From Fibrobacter sp. UWB15 (GTDB taxonomy: Bacteria; Fibrobacterota; Fibrobacteria; Fibrobacterales; Fibrobacteraceae), in contig NZ_FXBA01000004.1 of the NCBI RefSeq assembly GCF_900177705.1, positions 232,709 to 296,708 of the forward strand: 64,000 nt of DNA, written 5' to 3'. Positions 50,878-59,505 of the stretch are shown here, piece after piece (the stretch's first letter is position 1; every line of letters starts with the position of its first letter). A program made the position numbers and the translations under genes. The notes under the pieces were generated by a model. That model was not told the DNA's origin, made no database searches, and was given only the letters and a program-made list of their open reading frames with translations.

Positions 50878-51784
50878 CAAGCCCCACACCTGGCCACATT
50901 TCAAAGCTGAAACTCCCGTGCAGGTCGGTGCGATAGATTGCAGCTGAATCGCCCGTGACAATCCGGAGCCTGCTTAGCACCTCTTCTTTGGGATGGCCGT
51001 AGCGGTTATTTTTTCCGACCCCGATTGCCGCATACCTAGGGGTCACCTGTGCCAGAAACTGGAGCCCGCTACTGCCCGCGGAACCATGGTGCCCCACTTG
51101 CAATAAATCTGCCGACAAGTCGCGCGAGAGCTCCATCAGGCGGTTTTCGCCCACGGAATCCAAGTCTCCCATCAACAGGAACGAACTTTCACGCCCCGCC
51201 AGCGGTCCCATCATGGAACCAAGCACCACCACGCTCGCCCGATTTTCACCAAAGCGTCCGTAACTTACAGGCCACAGACATTCAAGCCTTAGCCCCTCGG
51301 CAAAGTACACCGAGTCGCCGCGTTCCAGCGTATCTACCGGAATCCTGTACCGCCGCGCCACCTTAAAAATACTGTCGCTCACGAAGCCCACCGCGGTGTC
51401 TAACCCCACCAAGAGGCGCCCGACCTTGAGCCGCCCCGACTCGATTGCCGCGCCCATTTCCATAAAGCCACCGCCGTGGTCCCGGTGAAAGTGGCTCACC
51501 AGCACCCAGTCGAGCGACTTGACGCCCCTCGACGCAAGCGTATCCATCAGTCCGGCGGAGTCGGGTCCCGTGTCATACAGGGCAAACCGCCCCTCGTTTT
51601 CTAGGAGCACCGCGAGCCCCTGCCCCACATCTAAAAATGTGATTCGCACCGGCTCCGGGCCCCCACTCCAACCGGAATCGTAGGTGCAGCCCGAAAAAAA
51701 CAGTCCCAAAAACGTACCCCAAAGGGCCCCGCAGAGCAAAATCCACAGGTAAATGCAACGATTTGATTTTCGCGAAACATGCAT
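50867..51784 (-). CDS. ComEC-like metallo-beta-lactamase lipoprotein
   Basis: 305 residues. N-terminal hydrophobic segment with a lipobox FSGC (Cys 33), so it is probably a lipoprotein outside the cytoplasm. The rest is the metallo-beta-lactamase domain found at the C terminus of ComEC: FLDVGQGLAVLLEN, SHFHRDHGGG (metal ligands), LLMGDLDS, and QVGHHGSAGSS. Full ComEC has a DNA channel that is absent here. It may be a nuclease or phosphodiesterase that trims DNA at the surface; that is inference. TAnnTTT-like boxes are weak. Confidence 0.87.
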   Translation of the reverse strand: MHVSRKSNRCIYLWILLCGALWGTFLGLFFSGCTYDSGWSGGPEPVRITFLDVGQGLAVLLENEGRFALYDTGPDSAGLMDTLASRGVKSLDWVLVSHFHRDHGGGFMEMGAAIESGRLKVGRLLVGLDTAVGFVSDSIFKVARRYRIPVDTLERGDSVYFAEGLRLECLWPVSYGRFGENRASVVVLGSMMGPLAGRESSFLLMGDLDSVGENRLMELSRDLSADLLQVGHHGSAGSSGLQFLAQVTPRYAAIGVGKNNRYGHPKEEVLSRLRIVTGDSAAIYRTDLHGSFSFEMWPGVGLVIP

Positions 51785-51913
51785 AAAAGGCTTCCTTTTT
51801 CTAAAAGGTTTCTCTTATATACACGCTAAAATCCGCAAAACCGTTCAAAATCAGCCCTAAAAACGGCATTAGTTGGAATTTTTACTATATTTACCCTTAA
51901 ACCGAGGTTTTTT

Positions 51914-52279
51914 ATGCAATTACCCAAGTACAAAAAGAAAAAGCGTATCAAGCTGAAAGTCTGTCAGGAACCCGGCTGCGGCCGCGAATTCTGGGGCCAC
52001 CCGATCGCCAAGTACTGCGAATTGCACCGCGACATCAAGCAGCGCCAGAAGCAGAAGAAGGACGTGGACAACATCGAGTCCAAGAACATCATCTTCCGCC
52101 ACAACTACACGGAATCCATGGACCTCACCTTCAAGTGCTGTCTCGAAGGCTGCAACGAAATGTTCACTATCCGCGTGTTCCCGAAGCAGTACATTTACCC
52201 CCGTTTCTGCGAAGAACACCGCAACGATTTCAAGCGCGCAAACTACCTGCGCATCATTTCGAAGCTGAAAAACGACTAA
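51914..52279 (+). CDS. Small basic Cys/His protein, two zinc-binding motifs
   Basis: 121 residues, very rich in Lys and Arg. Two similar motifs: CQEPGCGREFWG...YCELHRD and CCLEGCNEMFTI...FCEEHRND, each C-x4-C then C-x2-H, likely zinc knuckles. A lysine-rich N terminus suggests nucleic-acid binding. No family recognised. TATATTTA lies about 25 nt before the ATG. It ends at a terminator and precedes tRNA-His. Confidence 0.75.
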   Translation: MQLPKYKKKKRIKLKVCQEPGCGREFWGHPIAKYCELHRDIKQRQKQKKDVDNIESKNIIFRHNYTESMDLTFKCCLEGCNEMFTIRVFPKQYIYPRFCEEHRNDFKRANYLRIISKLKND

Positions 52280-52308
52280 AAAGGCGCATTTTACAAAAAA
52301 ATTGCAGG

Positions 52309-52338
52309 GCCACCCTTGAAAATCGGGGTGGCTTTTTT
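52309..52338 (+). terminator. Terminator of the small zinc protein gene
   Basis: GCCACCC and GGGTGGC arms around a 10-base loop, followed by TTTTTT. Confidence 0.85.
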
Positions 52339-52358
52339 ATATTTGGGCTCACAATCAT

Positions 52359-52433
52359 GGTGGGTGTAGCTCAATTGGTTAGAGTCCCAGATTGTGATTC
52401 TGGATGTTGTCGGTTCGAGTCCGGTCACCCACC
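52359..52433 (+). tRNA. tRNA-His (anticodon GTG)
   Basis: Extra G at position -1 (52359) as in bacterial tRNA-His. Acceptor GTGGGTG/CACCCAC, anticodon stem CCAGA/TCTGG around TTGTGAT (anticodon GTG), T arm GTCGG-TTCGAGT-CCGGT (one G-T pair), discriminator C. No CCA encoded. Confidence 0.95.
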
Positions 52434-52442
52434 CTTAAAAAA

Positions 52443-52477
52443 GAACCTCGCTAGCAAACTAGCGGGGTTCTTTTTTT
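52443..52477. terminator. Terminator after tRNA-His
   Basis: GAACCTCGCTAG and CTAGCGGGGTTC pair around a 4-base loop (one T-G pair), with seven T after. It can serve tRNA-His and the minus-strand lipoprotein gene. Confidence 0.9.
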
Positions 52478-52497
52478 AGTGAGGAGACAAAAGAGCT

Positions 52498-54090
52498 TTA
52501 GTCGTCTTCTTTTTTTGACGGATTGTAGGGTTGATTAAGCCAATTGAGGTTGACGCGGACTTCTACATAAGCGATACGCTCTTCAACATCCGGAGCCTCC
52601 CCAACGGTATATCGAATCATATATCCTGCAATAGCATAAATTTTATCTGTACCATACTCTGACCATACAAACATCGTGTCAAGCCAGACTTCATAATGAA
52701 CGTTCGGATATCGAGGATCGTCCCATTCATCGCCATCCCACATTCTAGGATCATGCGTCAACATAACATTCCAAGAATATTTGTTTCCTTTTACAAATTC
52801 TGCCATATAGGCATCCTCGTCCATCAAGTATTCTTCTAAATTCGTTTGTTCATTTTCTCGATAAATTCTATCGTATTTTTCTTTATCCAAGGTTTCAGGA
52901 GTATTTTCTTCTAGAACATAATGGTAAATAATGTCATGAAGTTCGTGCCATTCCCTCGGATGAGAAGACTCCTTTGAAGATTCCTCATTTTCTGGGCTGG
53001 AGTATTCCTCGCCAAACTTTTCAACATACTTTTCAAATTCGGGAACCGCTTCCACGTTTTTCCACCCGGCCACATTTTTGCGAATCGTTTCCAGCGTGCC
53101 GTTTTCTTTGGCAGACTTAGCCCAATTGGCAATTTTGGTTTTCATTTCGTTATCCCACTCGCCCGTTTTAACATAAGAGTCACTCAACGAGTCTACAGTA
53201 TAAGTAAGATGAGCATTCTTTTCAGGATCCGTCTGTGCCGTCAGGAGCACACTTGCAGCCAAAAGTGCTGCGTTGCCCTCTCCAGGCTTAAGGATATCCA
53301 AATCAGCAAAATCACCGACATCGTCTTTAATGTCAAACAGCGCAAGGATTTCCTTTTTCGCCAGTGCCTTTGCTTCTGCCACAGGCATTTTCTTTTGATT
53401 TACAAGATACTTCATGCGGTCGTATTCAAGCTGCGTAAACACGTTGACATTCACAGTGCTGCGATTTTCCAAATTAGCAAGGGCGCTCAGATTAACTAAT
53501 TTCTTCGACTTTTCCCCTGTATGTTCATCTAGATAATAACCCCACACAACGATTTCTGCACATGGAGAAACCATGTTGAGATTTTCAACATTGATTACTC
53601 CATCTTCTATAACAACACTAAAATACCCAAACTCCGCGTCATAGCTTGTAGGCCTTAACGTTTCGCAATCAACTTCACGCACAAATCCATGGCCATCAAC
53701 GAACGGGCCTTTCTGCGCTACGCCAGTTAAAGTCATATTCTTAATTGCATATTCTTCGACACTAGAAGAATCTGCTTTTTCGGAGCTTGAAGATTCGACC
53801 CTTGTTGTATCAGAAGATCCATTATTTTCCGAGCTTGAAGATTCGATTTTCTCGTTCTTTTCAGAGCTCGAGGACTTCGCCTTTTTATCTTTGCTTGCAA
53901 CCGAAGACGAAGAAGCACCCTCATCGCCACCGGATTCCACGTCCTCGATATATTCTTCCGAGTCATCCCCGGCAACACTGCTGCTTTCGCTGGAGCAGCC
54001 CGTTACCATTAGAGATGTGCAGAGGTACATTGCCGAAACAGACAACAGGCCTGCACCCAGAACTTCATACCATTTGTTTTTCTTTTTCAT
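52498..54090 (-). CDS. Lipoprotein with QKGPF module, orphan member of the family
   Basis: 530 residues. Lipobox VTGC (Cys 32), then a serine-run linker (about 35-115). The shared module follows at about 118-345: TLTGVAQKGPFVDGHGF, YYLDEHTGEKSKKLVNLSALANLENRSTVNVNVFTQLEYDR, KALAKKEILALFDI and a helical segment up to FEKYVEKFG. The last 150 residues are unique and acidic. It is paralogous to the proteins at 54337, 57205, 60595 and 62086 but has no regulator gene of its own upstream; it does have the same 59-bp promoter. AAGAAGGG precedes the ATG. Confidence 0.85.
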   Translation of the reverse strand: MKKKNKWYEVLGAGLLSVSAMYLCTSLMVTGCSSESSSVAGDDSEEYIEDVESGGDEGASSSSVASKDKKAKSSSSEKNEKIESSSSENNGSSDTTRVESSSSEKADSSSVEEYAIKNMTLTGVAQKGPFVDGHGFVREVDCETLRPTSYDAEFGYFSVVIEDGVINVENLNMVSPCAEIVVWGYYLDEHTGEKSKKLVNLSALANLENRSTVNVNVFTQLEYDRMKYLVNQKKMPVAEAKALAKKEILALFDIKDDVGDFADLDILKPGEGNAALLAASVLLTAQTDPEKNAHLTYTVDSLSDSYVKTGEWDNEMKTKIANWAKSAKENGTLETIRKNVAGWKNVEAVPEFEKYVEKFGEEYSSPENEESSKESSHPREWHELHDIIYHYVLEENTPETLDKEKYDRIYRENEQTNLEEYLMDEDAYMAEFVKGNKYSWNVMLTHDPRMWDGDEWDDPRYPNVHYEVWLDTMFVWSEYGTDKIYAIAGYMIRYTVGEAPDVEERIAYVEVRVNLNWLNQPYNPSKKEDD

Positions 54091-54134
54091 TTTCCCTTCT
54101 TTGTTGGAGTGTTTTTGTATCCCTCACACTTACA

Positions 54135-54193
54135 AATATAGGTAGATTTTAAGATGTTAGAATACAAAATTAACGTTTTTATTCAAATTTTAC
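54135..54193 (-). promoter_or_regulatory. Conserved promoter, copy 1 (orphan lipoprotein)
   Basis: On the minus strand GTAAAATTTG, an A/T block, GTATTCTA, 17 bp, TATATT followed by TGT. The G of GTAAAATTTG is exactly 53 nt upstream of the T of TATATT, as in the copies at 56937 and 60367. A 44-nt leader with a ribosome-binding site follows. Confidence 0.75.
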
Positions 54194-54286
54194 GCATTTT
54201 AAGGATTTTATTAAATTTTAAGCAATTTAGAACACAAAGCACGTATCCCAAGAACACAAAGAAGAACGCTCACCAAAAAAAAGAAA

Positions 54287-54315
54287 AGGCCTCGCAAAAT
54301 TGCGAGACCTTTCTG
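54287..54315 (-). terminator. Terminator of the lipoprotein gene at 54337
   Basis: AGGCCTCGCA and TGCGAGACCT pair with one mismatch around AAAT; T-rich DNA follows on the minus strand. Confidence 0.75.
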
Positions 54316-54336
54316 CTTTTTTAGGGTAGAAGACCT

Positions 54337-56076
54337 TTACTTTGACGTATAATAGACGCCCGCCAATTCTACAACGAACCCATAGCGGATTGTTCTAGAG
54401 CCGCTCGCGCTCACCAATACTTCCGGCACAGAAAATACGTATACATGGTACAAGGCATTCTTCAATACCATTTCGTAGCTATAAACAGGAGTCGTTTCGC
54501 CAATTTCACTCATATCTTCTTCATCGTACGGATACCCATACAGTTCGTTTCCTAATTCCACTATGCTTTTTTCGCTTTCCCCTCGATATTTGTATCCAGA
54601 ACCACCATCCAGCCACTCCGACCTGAAACGATCCAAGCTATCCGTCGAGTACTGTTCAAAATCCGCAGCAAAAGTATATGTCCTCGGAACAGAGAATTCC
54701 GTTTCGTAAACATCGTGACGCGTTCTCCAAGTCACGACTACGGAATCACCAGGGCAATGCGCACTTGCAATTTCATAGTCATTTCCAAGCAAGTAATTCA
54801 GTTCATGGGGGAATTCCGTGTTAGGACATCCCGAGGTATCTTTTGGGGCAACAGAGGAATCTTTCGCCGTAGTCGAAGTATCCGGCTTTACGGAATTCGA
54901 ATCACGAATGGAAGTATCACGTGCAGAGGAGTCGCGTACGATTGAATCGTTCGGCACTACAGAACTCGAAGAACGCAGGCTATCCAGCGACAGCGAATCA
55001 CGAACAGACGAGCTAGAAACAAGCGTGTCACGAACAGACGAACTCGACTTCGGCGATACTGCAGAACTCGAAGATAACGTATCGGCCTTTACTTCGCTAC
55101 TACTGGATTGCTTCGCTTCGCTCGCAATGACGTCGCTGGAAGACGACTCTTCGACAGAAGACGAAGATTCATCGCTAGAAGAAGACACTTCTTCGATCGA
55201 ATCAGCCGGTTCTACAGCGGGAATGTACTTTTCGAACGCGGGAATTTCGTCAACATAATCCAGGCCTTCGATATTCTTGCGAATGGAATCAAGCTTGCCG
55301 TCTGCGACGACAGAGGCGGCCCATTCAGCAATCTCGGCCTTGGTCGTAGAATCTTTCCACTTGCCGCTTTCGGCAAAGGAATCGTCGAACTTGTCAAGAC
55401 GCTTGACAAGCCCATCTGCATCTGTTCCAGACTGCATCATCACGCTTACGGCGAGGAGTGCTGCGTTTCCGTTACCAGATTCAAAGACATTCAACTTTTC
55501 CGATTCGTCAAATTCACCCTTGATATCGAATGCAGCAAGAACTTCCTTCTGCGCCTGAGTTTTTGCGTCGGCAAAAGACTTACTCTTGTTTGCAACAAGG
55601 TGCTTCACGCGTTCGTATTCCAGCTGCGTAAGCATGTTGACATTCACGTTCTTGCGATCCTTCAAATCGGTAATCGCGTGGATCGTAACCGCATTCTTGG
55701 ACTTTTCGCCAGTCAATTCGTCAAAGTATTTGCCCGACACTTCGAACAAGGCGCATGTCGACGCAAAAGACATACTGTCAACAGCAAAGTCGCCCTTATC
55801 GCTCTTGACTTCGGTTTCAAAAATTTCGTCCGAAAGTTCCATGGTCTTACAGTCAATCCCCTGCACCGTCACGGTAGCGCCCTTCACGAACGGGCCCTTC
55901 TGGGCAACGCCAGCAACCTCGACATCCTTAAGAGCCACAAAGCCGGCATCTTCCGAGACGCCGCCTGCAACGCCCTTGTCATCGGTACTGGAGCATGCAG
56001 CAAAGAGCGACATGCCTATAAATGCAGAAGCAAAGGCCAAGTTTTTCTTGGCCGTCTTGCACAAGTTATTTTTCAT
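54337..56076 (-). CDS. Lipoprotein with QKGPF module and long serine linker
   Basis: 579 residues from 56076 (GAAGGAGA directly upstream). Lipobox LFAAC. The shared module (GVAQKGPFVKGATVTVQG, YFDELTGEKSKNAVTIHAIT, VNVNMLTQLEYERVKHLV, KEVLAAFDIKGEF) takes residues about 50-285. Then a 130-residue linker of serine runs and SVRDSSARDTS-like repeats, and a C-terminal about 150-residue domain (CPNTEFPHELNYLLGN ... RYGFVVELAGVYYTSK). Within the linker DVIASEAKQSSSS is encoded by a mobile palindromic repeat (55106-55131) in frame. Its start overlaps the end of the TIGR02147 gene by 11 nt. Confidence 0.87.
   Translation of the reverse strand: MKNNLCKTAKKNLAFASAFIGMSLFAACSSTDDKGVAGGVSEDAGFVALKDVEVAGVAQKGPFVKGATVTVQGIDCKTMELSDEIFETEVKSDKGDFAVDSMSFASTCALFEVSGKYFDELTGEKSKNAVTIHAITDLKDRKNVNVNMLTQLEYERVKHLVANKSKSFADAKTQAQKEVLAAFDIKGEFDESEKLNVFESGNGNAALLAVSVMMQSGTDADGLVKRLDKFDDSFAESGKWKDSTTKAEIAEWAASVVADGKLDSIRKNIEGLDYVDEIPAFEKYIPAVEPADSIEEVSSSSDESSSSVEESSSSDVIASEAKQSSSSEVKADTLSSSSAVSPKSSSSVRDTLVSSSSVRDSLSLDSLRSSSSVVPNDSIVRDSSARDTSIRDSNSVKPDTSTTAKDSSVAPKDTSGCPNTEFPHELNYLLGNDYEIASAHCPGDSVVVTWRTRHDVYETEFSVPRTYTFAADFEQYSTDSLDRFRSEWLDGGSGYKYRGESEKSIVELGNELYGYPYDEEDMSEIGETTPVYSYEMVLKNALYHVYVFSVPEVLVSASGSRTIRYGFVVELAGVYYTSK
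55106..55131 (-). repeat. Palindromic repeat inserted in frame in a lipoprotein gene
   Basis: On the minus strand GTCATTGCGAGCGAAGCG then AAGCAATC, a well-known intergenic palindromic repeat sequence of many bacterial genomes. Here it codes for VIASEAKQ inside a serine-rich linker without breaking the frame. Confidence 0.8.
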
Positions 56077-56929
56077 TGTCTCCTTCCTTCTTAACTGAAG
56101 TCTTGCTTTCTTTTGCCAAAGGTTCACTCAGCGGGAACAGTTGCAAATTCAATCGGTAAACCTGTTCCGTCTCGTCGTCTTCCGAGGCAATCGCGATAAT
56201 TCGGCGGCGGCAATCCGCAAGTTCCTTACGAATCCGTTCGTAAGATTTACGGGTGAGGCCCATGGTAAGGCCCGACATGTCGCGTTCCGAAAGCGGTAAA
56301 TTGATTGCCTTTACGGCGAATTCGCCCATCTGGCGCTGCAAATCGCGGGCAGCCACAGGCACGGCGTCTACAGAGCCCATCGAAATCGCCTTGTCCGTCT
56401 GCTGGTAATTTCCGTCTTTGTCTTTTTTGAGGAGCTTCGCCCGCACCAAAAAGTCGAGCGTCTCCGTGACTTCGGCAGCGGTAATCGCAGGCTTAATCGC
56501 ATGAGCCATTTCGAGCGGCTTTGCGCCGGGCATGTTTGGCGCGAGTTCTCGCAGCACCACGTTTTTCCACGATTTAAAATAATTGAACTCTTCGACCCCT
56601 AGCACACGCACCTTGTGAGCATTCGCCAGCGCACAGCGTTCCTCGAACGCGGCTCGTTTCGCCTCGTCCCCCTTCGCATGCGCGTACGAAACCATCAGCA
56701 CAAAGTACGTGTGTTCGAACCCCACCAACCCCATAGCACTCGCTACGGAACCTGCAGCCCCTACGCTCAGGTTTTTCTTCCCCTCGCAGACATACTTCAG
56801 ATAAACCGCCGACGAAAACCCTGCGTCGCGCGCAAAGTCTCGCCAGGTAAACGCAGAGGTGCGCTTACGTTCATCGTAATAGTCCTGAATGAACTTACGA
56901 TAATCGGTATATTCTACAATCTCCTTCAT
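56066..56929 (-). CDS. TIGR02147-family regulator (cassette 1)
   Basis: 287 residues from 56929, matched to the start of its paralogue. Residues about 27-68 (AFTWRDFARDAGFSSAVYLK, then YVCEGKKNLSVGAAGSVASA) read as an XRE-like helix-turn-helix. The middle (KPLEMAHAIKPAITAAEVTE, LDFLVRAKLLKKDKDGNYQ) looks like a winged helix, and the C-terminal DUF4423-like part ends LNLQLFPLSEPL. TIGR02147 was defined on a large paralogous set in F. succinogenes. The -10 box TATATT is 7 nt before the ATG and there is no ribosome-binding site, so the message is probably leaderless. It overlaps its lipoprotein gene by 11 nt. Confidence 0.88.
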   Translation of the reverse strand: MKEIVEYTDYRKFIQDYYDERKRTSAFTWRDFARDAGFSSAVYLKYVCEGKKNLSVGAAGSVASAMGLVGFEHTYFVLMVSYAHAKGDEAKRAAFEERCALANAHKVRVLGVEEFNYFKSWKNVVLRELAPNMPGAKPLEMAHAIKPAITAAEVTETLDFLVRAKLLKKDKDGNYQQTDKAISMGSVDAVPVAARDLQRQMGEFAVKAINLPLSERDMSGLTMGLTRKSYERIRKELADCRRRIIAIASEDDETEQVYRLNLQLFPLSEPLAKESKTSVKKEGDNEK

Positions 56930-56936
56930 GGTCACA

Positions 56937-56995
56937 AATATAGACTAATTTGCCACAAATGGGATACAAATTCGCTATTTTTATTCAAATTTTAC
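56937..56995 (-). promoter_or_regulatory. Conserved promoter, copy 2 (cassette 1)
   Basis: GTAAAATTTG at the upstream end, TAAAAA block, GTATCCCA, 17 bp, TATATTTGT, with the same 53-nt distance as copies 1 and 3. The -10 ends 7 nt before the regulator ATG. Confidence 0.8.
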
Positions 56996-57031
56996 TAATT
57001 CTGCAAAATTTTTAAAATTTCGCCAATTTCA

Positions 57032-57050
57032 AGAACACAACTCGTGTTCT
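57032..57050. promoter_or_regulatory. Inverted repeat AGAACAC-n5-GTGTTCT
   Basis: Perfect 7-base arms about 100 bp upstream of the cassette 1 regulator. Similar AGAACA-type sequences lie at the same relative place in the other copies (54230-54258, 60462-60499). A regulator-binding site is likely but unproven. Confidence 0.5.
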
Positions 57051-57066
57051 AGGAGTACAAAAAAAA

Positions 57067-57096
57067 CTCGCTAGCGCACTAGCGAGGTCTTTTTTT
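57067..57096 (-). terminator. Terminator of the FISUMP lipoprotein gene at 57205
   Basis: Perfect CTCGCTAG/CTAGCGAG stem with a 4-base loop, T runs on both sides. The same stem core as the one after tRNA-His. Confidence 0.85.
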
Positions 57097-57204
57097 GATT
57101 CCGGCATAACGCCCCAGATTCTAACAGCCTACGGCTCCAGAGATAAGCTCTCTCTTCTTCCGCCTTCGAGCCCATTGATTTCAATTTCAGAAATCTAAGC
57201 AAAC

Positions 57205-59505
57205 TTAGTCCTTTACACAACGGACCGAACTCCCGATATACTTGTTACTGTAGAACTTGCGTACAATGGTATCCGTGTACAATCTTATACCATACGCATA
57301 ATTATCGTACTCATCGTACCATTCAGAAGTCCAAAAGGCAGCAGCCTCACCCACAAAGTCCTTGCTCCCCCAGCCACCAGCGGGCAACACAGTGAAGCCG
57401 AAATCATCCGTACCATTGCCGTCACTATTCCAGCCACTCGTAGACTTGAGCTTCGTGCCTGCAATCGAATCCCCACCAACCGCAGCGAGCAGCATTCTCC
57501 ACTCTGCGAGATCGGGCAGGTGCCAGTCGCTAGGGCATGCATCCATTGCCGCAGTCCAAACATAAAGACGGCCATACTTTGCACAATATTCAGCAGAATC
57601 ATTATAGCAGAAACTGGAATCAGTTTCAAAGTTCAGGTTTTCTGCCATCCACACCTGGTCGCCGATTTTCACGGTCTTGTAAGTTTGACCATCACGGTTG
57701 TCTGTCATAGTCCCCGTAACTACTGAAGAGGGATCTTCAGGAACTACAGAACTGCTGGACCCACTTGTCTCGCTGCTACTCGACTGTGACGAGGAAGAAG
57801 CTTCAGAACTAGAAGACTCTACAGAACTGCTGGATACGCTTGTCACGCTAGAACTTGAAGAAGGTCTTACCGGAGCAGTCGAAGGATCCCCCTTGACGCA
57901 ACGGACACTTTGTCCATAAGACTTGCTATTCTGATACGTATAAGAATTGGTATAAACGTTGTTTATATTGAAATACCGGCCATCATTGGCACTGTATTCA
58001 GTAGCGCTCCAGTAATAAACATCCGAGCCCACCTTTTCCCATTTAGTAGCAGAAATTCTTCTTCCGGTCGGGAGAGCGGCGAAGCCGTAAAGATCCGTAC
58101 CGTTATTGTGATCCGTCCCGGCGTCGTTCCATCCAGTCAACGCCTTGAGTGGTTCACCAGATACAGGGGCATTTCCTAATGCCACGCTCAATAGGCCCCA
58201 TTCATAGATTGACGGCAAATGCCAGCCGTCAGGGCAAATTCCCTGCACAGCTCGATCAAGTCCGCACTTTTTGCCATAGCCGCAAACCAACGGCTCCTTG
58301 GAATCATTCGCCAAAGCAACCGAGTCAATCGCGGCGGCCCAGCTATAATAACGGCCACTCACCTTGCAATTTTTTTCATCATCATTGTAGCACCAGTTGC
58401 CGCCCTTCAAGCTCGGAGTCTTGACGCTATCGGCATAGTTCAGGTTCTCCGCCATCCAAACCTGCGAATAATTTGCATCTGGCACATCAATTTTTACAAC
58501 TTTGTACACTTGCTTGTCGCGCGGGTCAACCATCGAGTCGTATTTGATGTTCGGATTCAGGCGGGCTTCCTTGGGAACATCCCAACTCCATCCTTCTGTC
58601 TTGACGCTGTCGTTAGATTCTTCCTTTGAAACGTTAGTGGCAAACGCATCAACCGCCGTCTCAAAATCGGGAACTTCGTTTGCGAATCCCCAATTCTCCA
58701 TATTCTTGCGAATGGAATCCATCACAGCCTTCGCCACGGCATTTGCAATCCAGTCGATAATTGCTTTTTTCGTATCATCATCATTCCACGTGCCGCTTTC
58801 CGCAAAGGAATCGCTGAATTTATCCATACGTTCCGTAAGCGTTTTCACATCGGCATCGCCTTGCATCAGCACACTGATGGCAAGGAGCGTTGCATCTGCA
58901 TCGCTTGTTCCAAAAATATCCAAATCTTCAAACTCGGTCGTATCGCCCGCCATACCGAACGCCGCAAGCACCTCGGTTTCAGCTAAGTCCTTTGCCTCGT
59001 CGAAAGTCTTGCCTTTTTCTGCCACATAATGCATTACGCGCTCGTATTCCAAGTTCGTAAGCAAGTTGACATTCACATGGGTACGGTCCTTGAGATTCGT
59101 CAACGCACGGAGCGTCAATTTATCCGAAACCTTCTTCCCGGTCATTTCGCTACGGTATTCGCCAGTCACTGCAACAACAGCACAGGTTGTAGACAAGTTC
59201 ACTTTTTCTACAACAAATTCACCCATATTGTTTTTGACTTCGCCCTCAAAGACCTCATCCGTGAATTTCATTGTCTTGCAGTCAATTCCCTGCACCGTCA
59301 CCGCGGAACCCTTCACGAACGGGCCCTTCTGCGAAACACCTGCCACGTCCAAATCCTTGACGGCAACAACGCCCGCATCCCCCGAAGCGCCACCGGCAAC
59401 ACTCTTGTCGTCGGAACTGGAGCAGGCTGCCAAGAGCGCCATAGACGCAAGCGCACAAATCGACATCAGGCGCAAGGCTAAATTGCGATTCTTCTCTCTC
59501 CTCAT
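57205..59505 (-). CDS. Lipoprotein with QKGPF module and two FISUMP domains
   Basis: 766 residues. Lipobox LLAAC. The shared module occupies about 45-300 (LDVAGVSQKGPFVKGSAVTV, VNVNLLTNLEYERVMHYV, ETEVLAAFGM). Two FISUMP domains follow, about 320-550 and 600-766, separated by a serine-run linker. Each has the typical order DxRDxQxYKTVKIGDQVWMAENLN, a Cys pair, RYYSWAAA, CPDGWHLPS or CPSDWHLPD, and the ending SVRCVK. FISUMP domains have no proven function; they are surface domains with paired cysteines. The start overlaps the regulator's stop as ATGA, and GGGAG lies 7 nt upstream. The C terminus ends at RCVKD. Confidence 0.92.
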   Translation of the reverse strand: MRREKNRNLALRLMSICALASMALLAACSSSDDKSVAGGASGDAGVVAVKDLDVAGVSQKGPFVKGSAVTVQGIDCKTMKFTDEVFEGEVKNNMGEFVVEKVNLSTTCAVVAVTGEYRSEMTGKKVSDKLTLRALTNLKDRTHVNVNLLTNLEYERVMHYVAEKGKTFDEAKDLAETEVLAAFGMAGDTTEFEDLDIFGTSDADATLLAISVLMQGDADVKTLTERMDKFSDSFAESGTWNDDDTKKAIIDWIANAVAKAVMDSIRKNMENWGFANEVPDFETAVDAFATNVSKEESNDSVKTEGWSWDVPKEARLNPNIKYDSMVDPRDKQVYKVVKIDVPDANYSQVWMAENLNYADSVKTPSLKGGNWCYNDDEKNCKVSGRYYSWAAAIDSVALANDSKEPLVCGYGKKCGLDRAVQGICPDGWHLPSIYEWGLLSVALGNAPVSGEPLKALTGWNDAGTDHNNGTDLYGFAALPTGRRISATKWEKVGSDVYYWSATEYSANDGRYFNINNVYTNSYTYQNSKSYGQSVRCVKGDPSTAPVRPSSSSSVTSVSSSSVESSSSEASSSSQSSSSETSGSSSSVVPEDPSSVVTGTMTDNRDGQTYKTVKIGDQVWMAENLNFETDSSFCYNDSAEYCAKYGRLYVWTAAMDACPSDWHLPDLAEWRMLLAAVGGDSIAGTKLKSTSGWNSDGNGTDDFGFTVLPAGGWGSKDFVGEAAAFWTSEWYDEYDNYAYGIRLYTDTIVRKFYSNKYIGSSVRCVKD

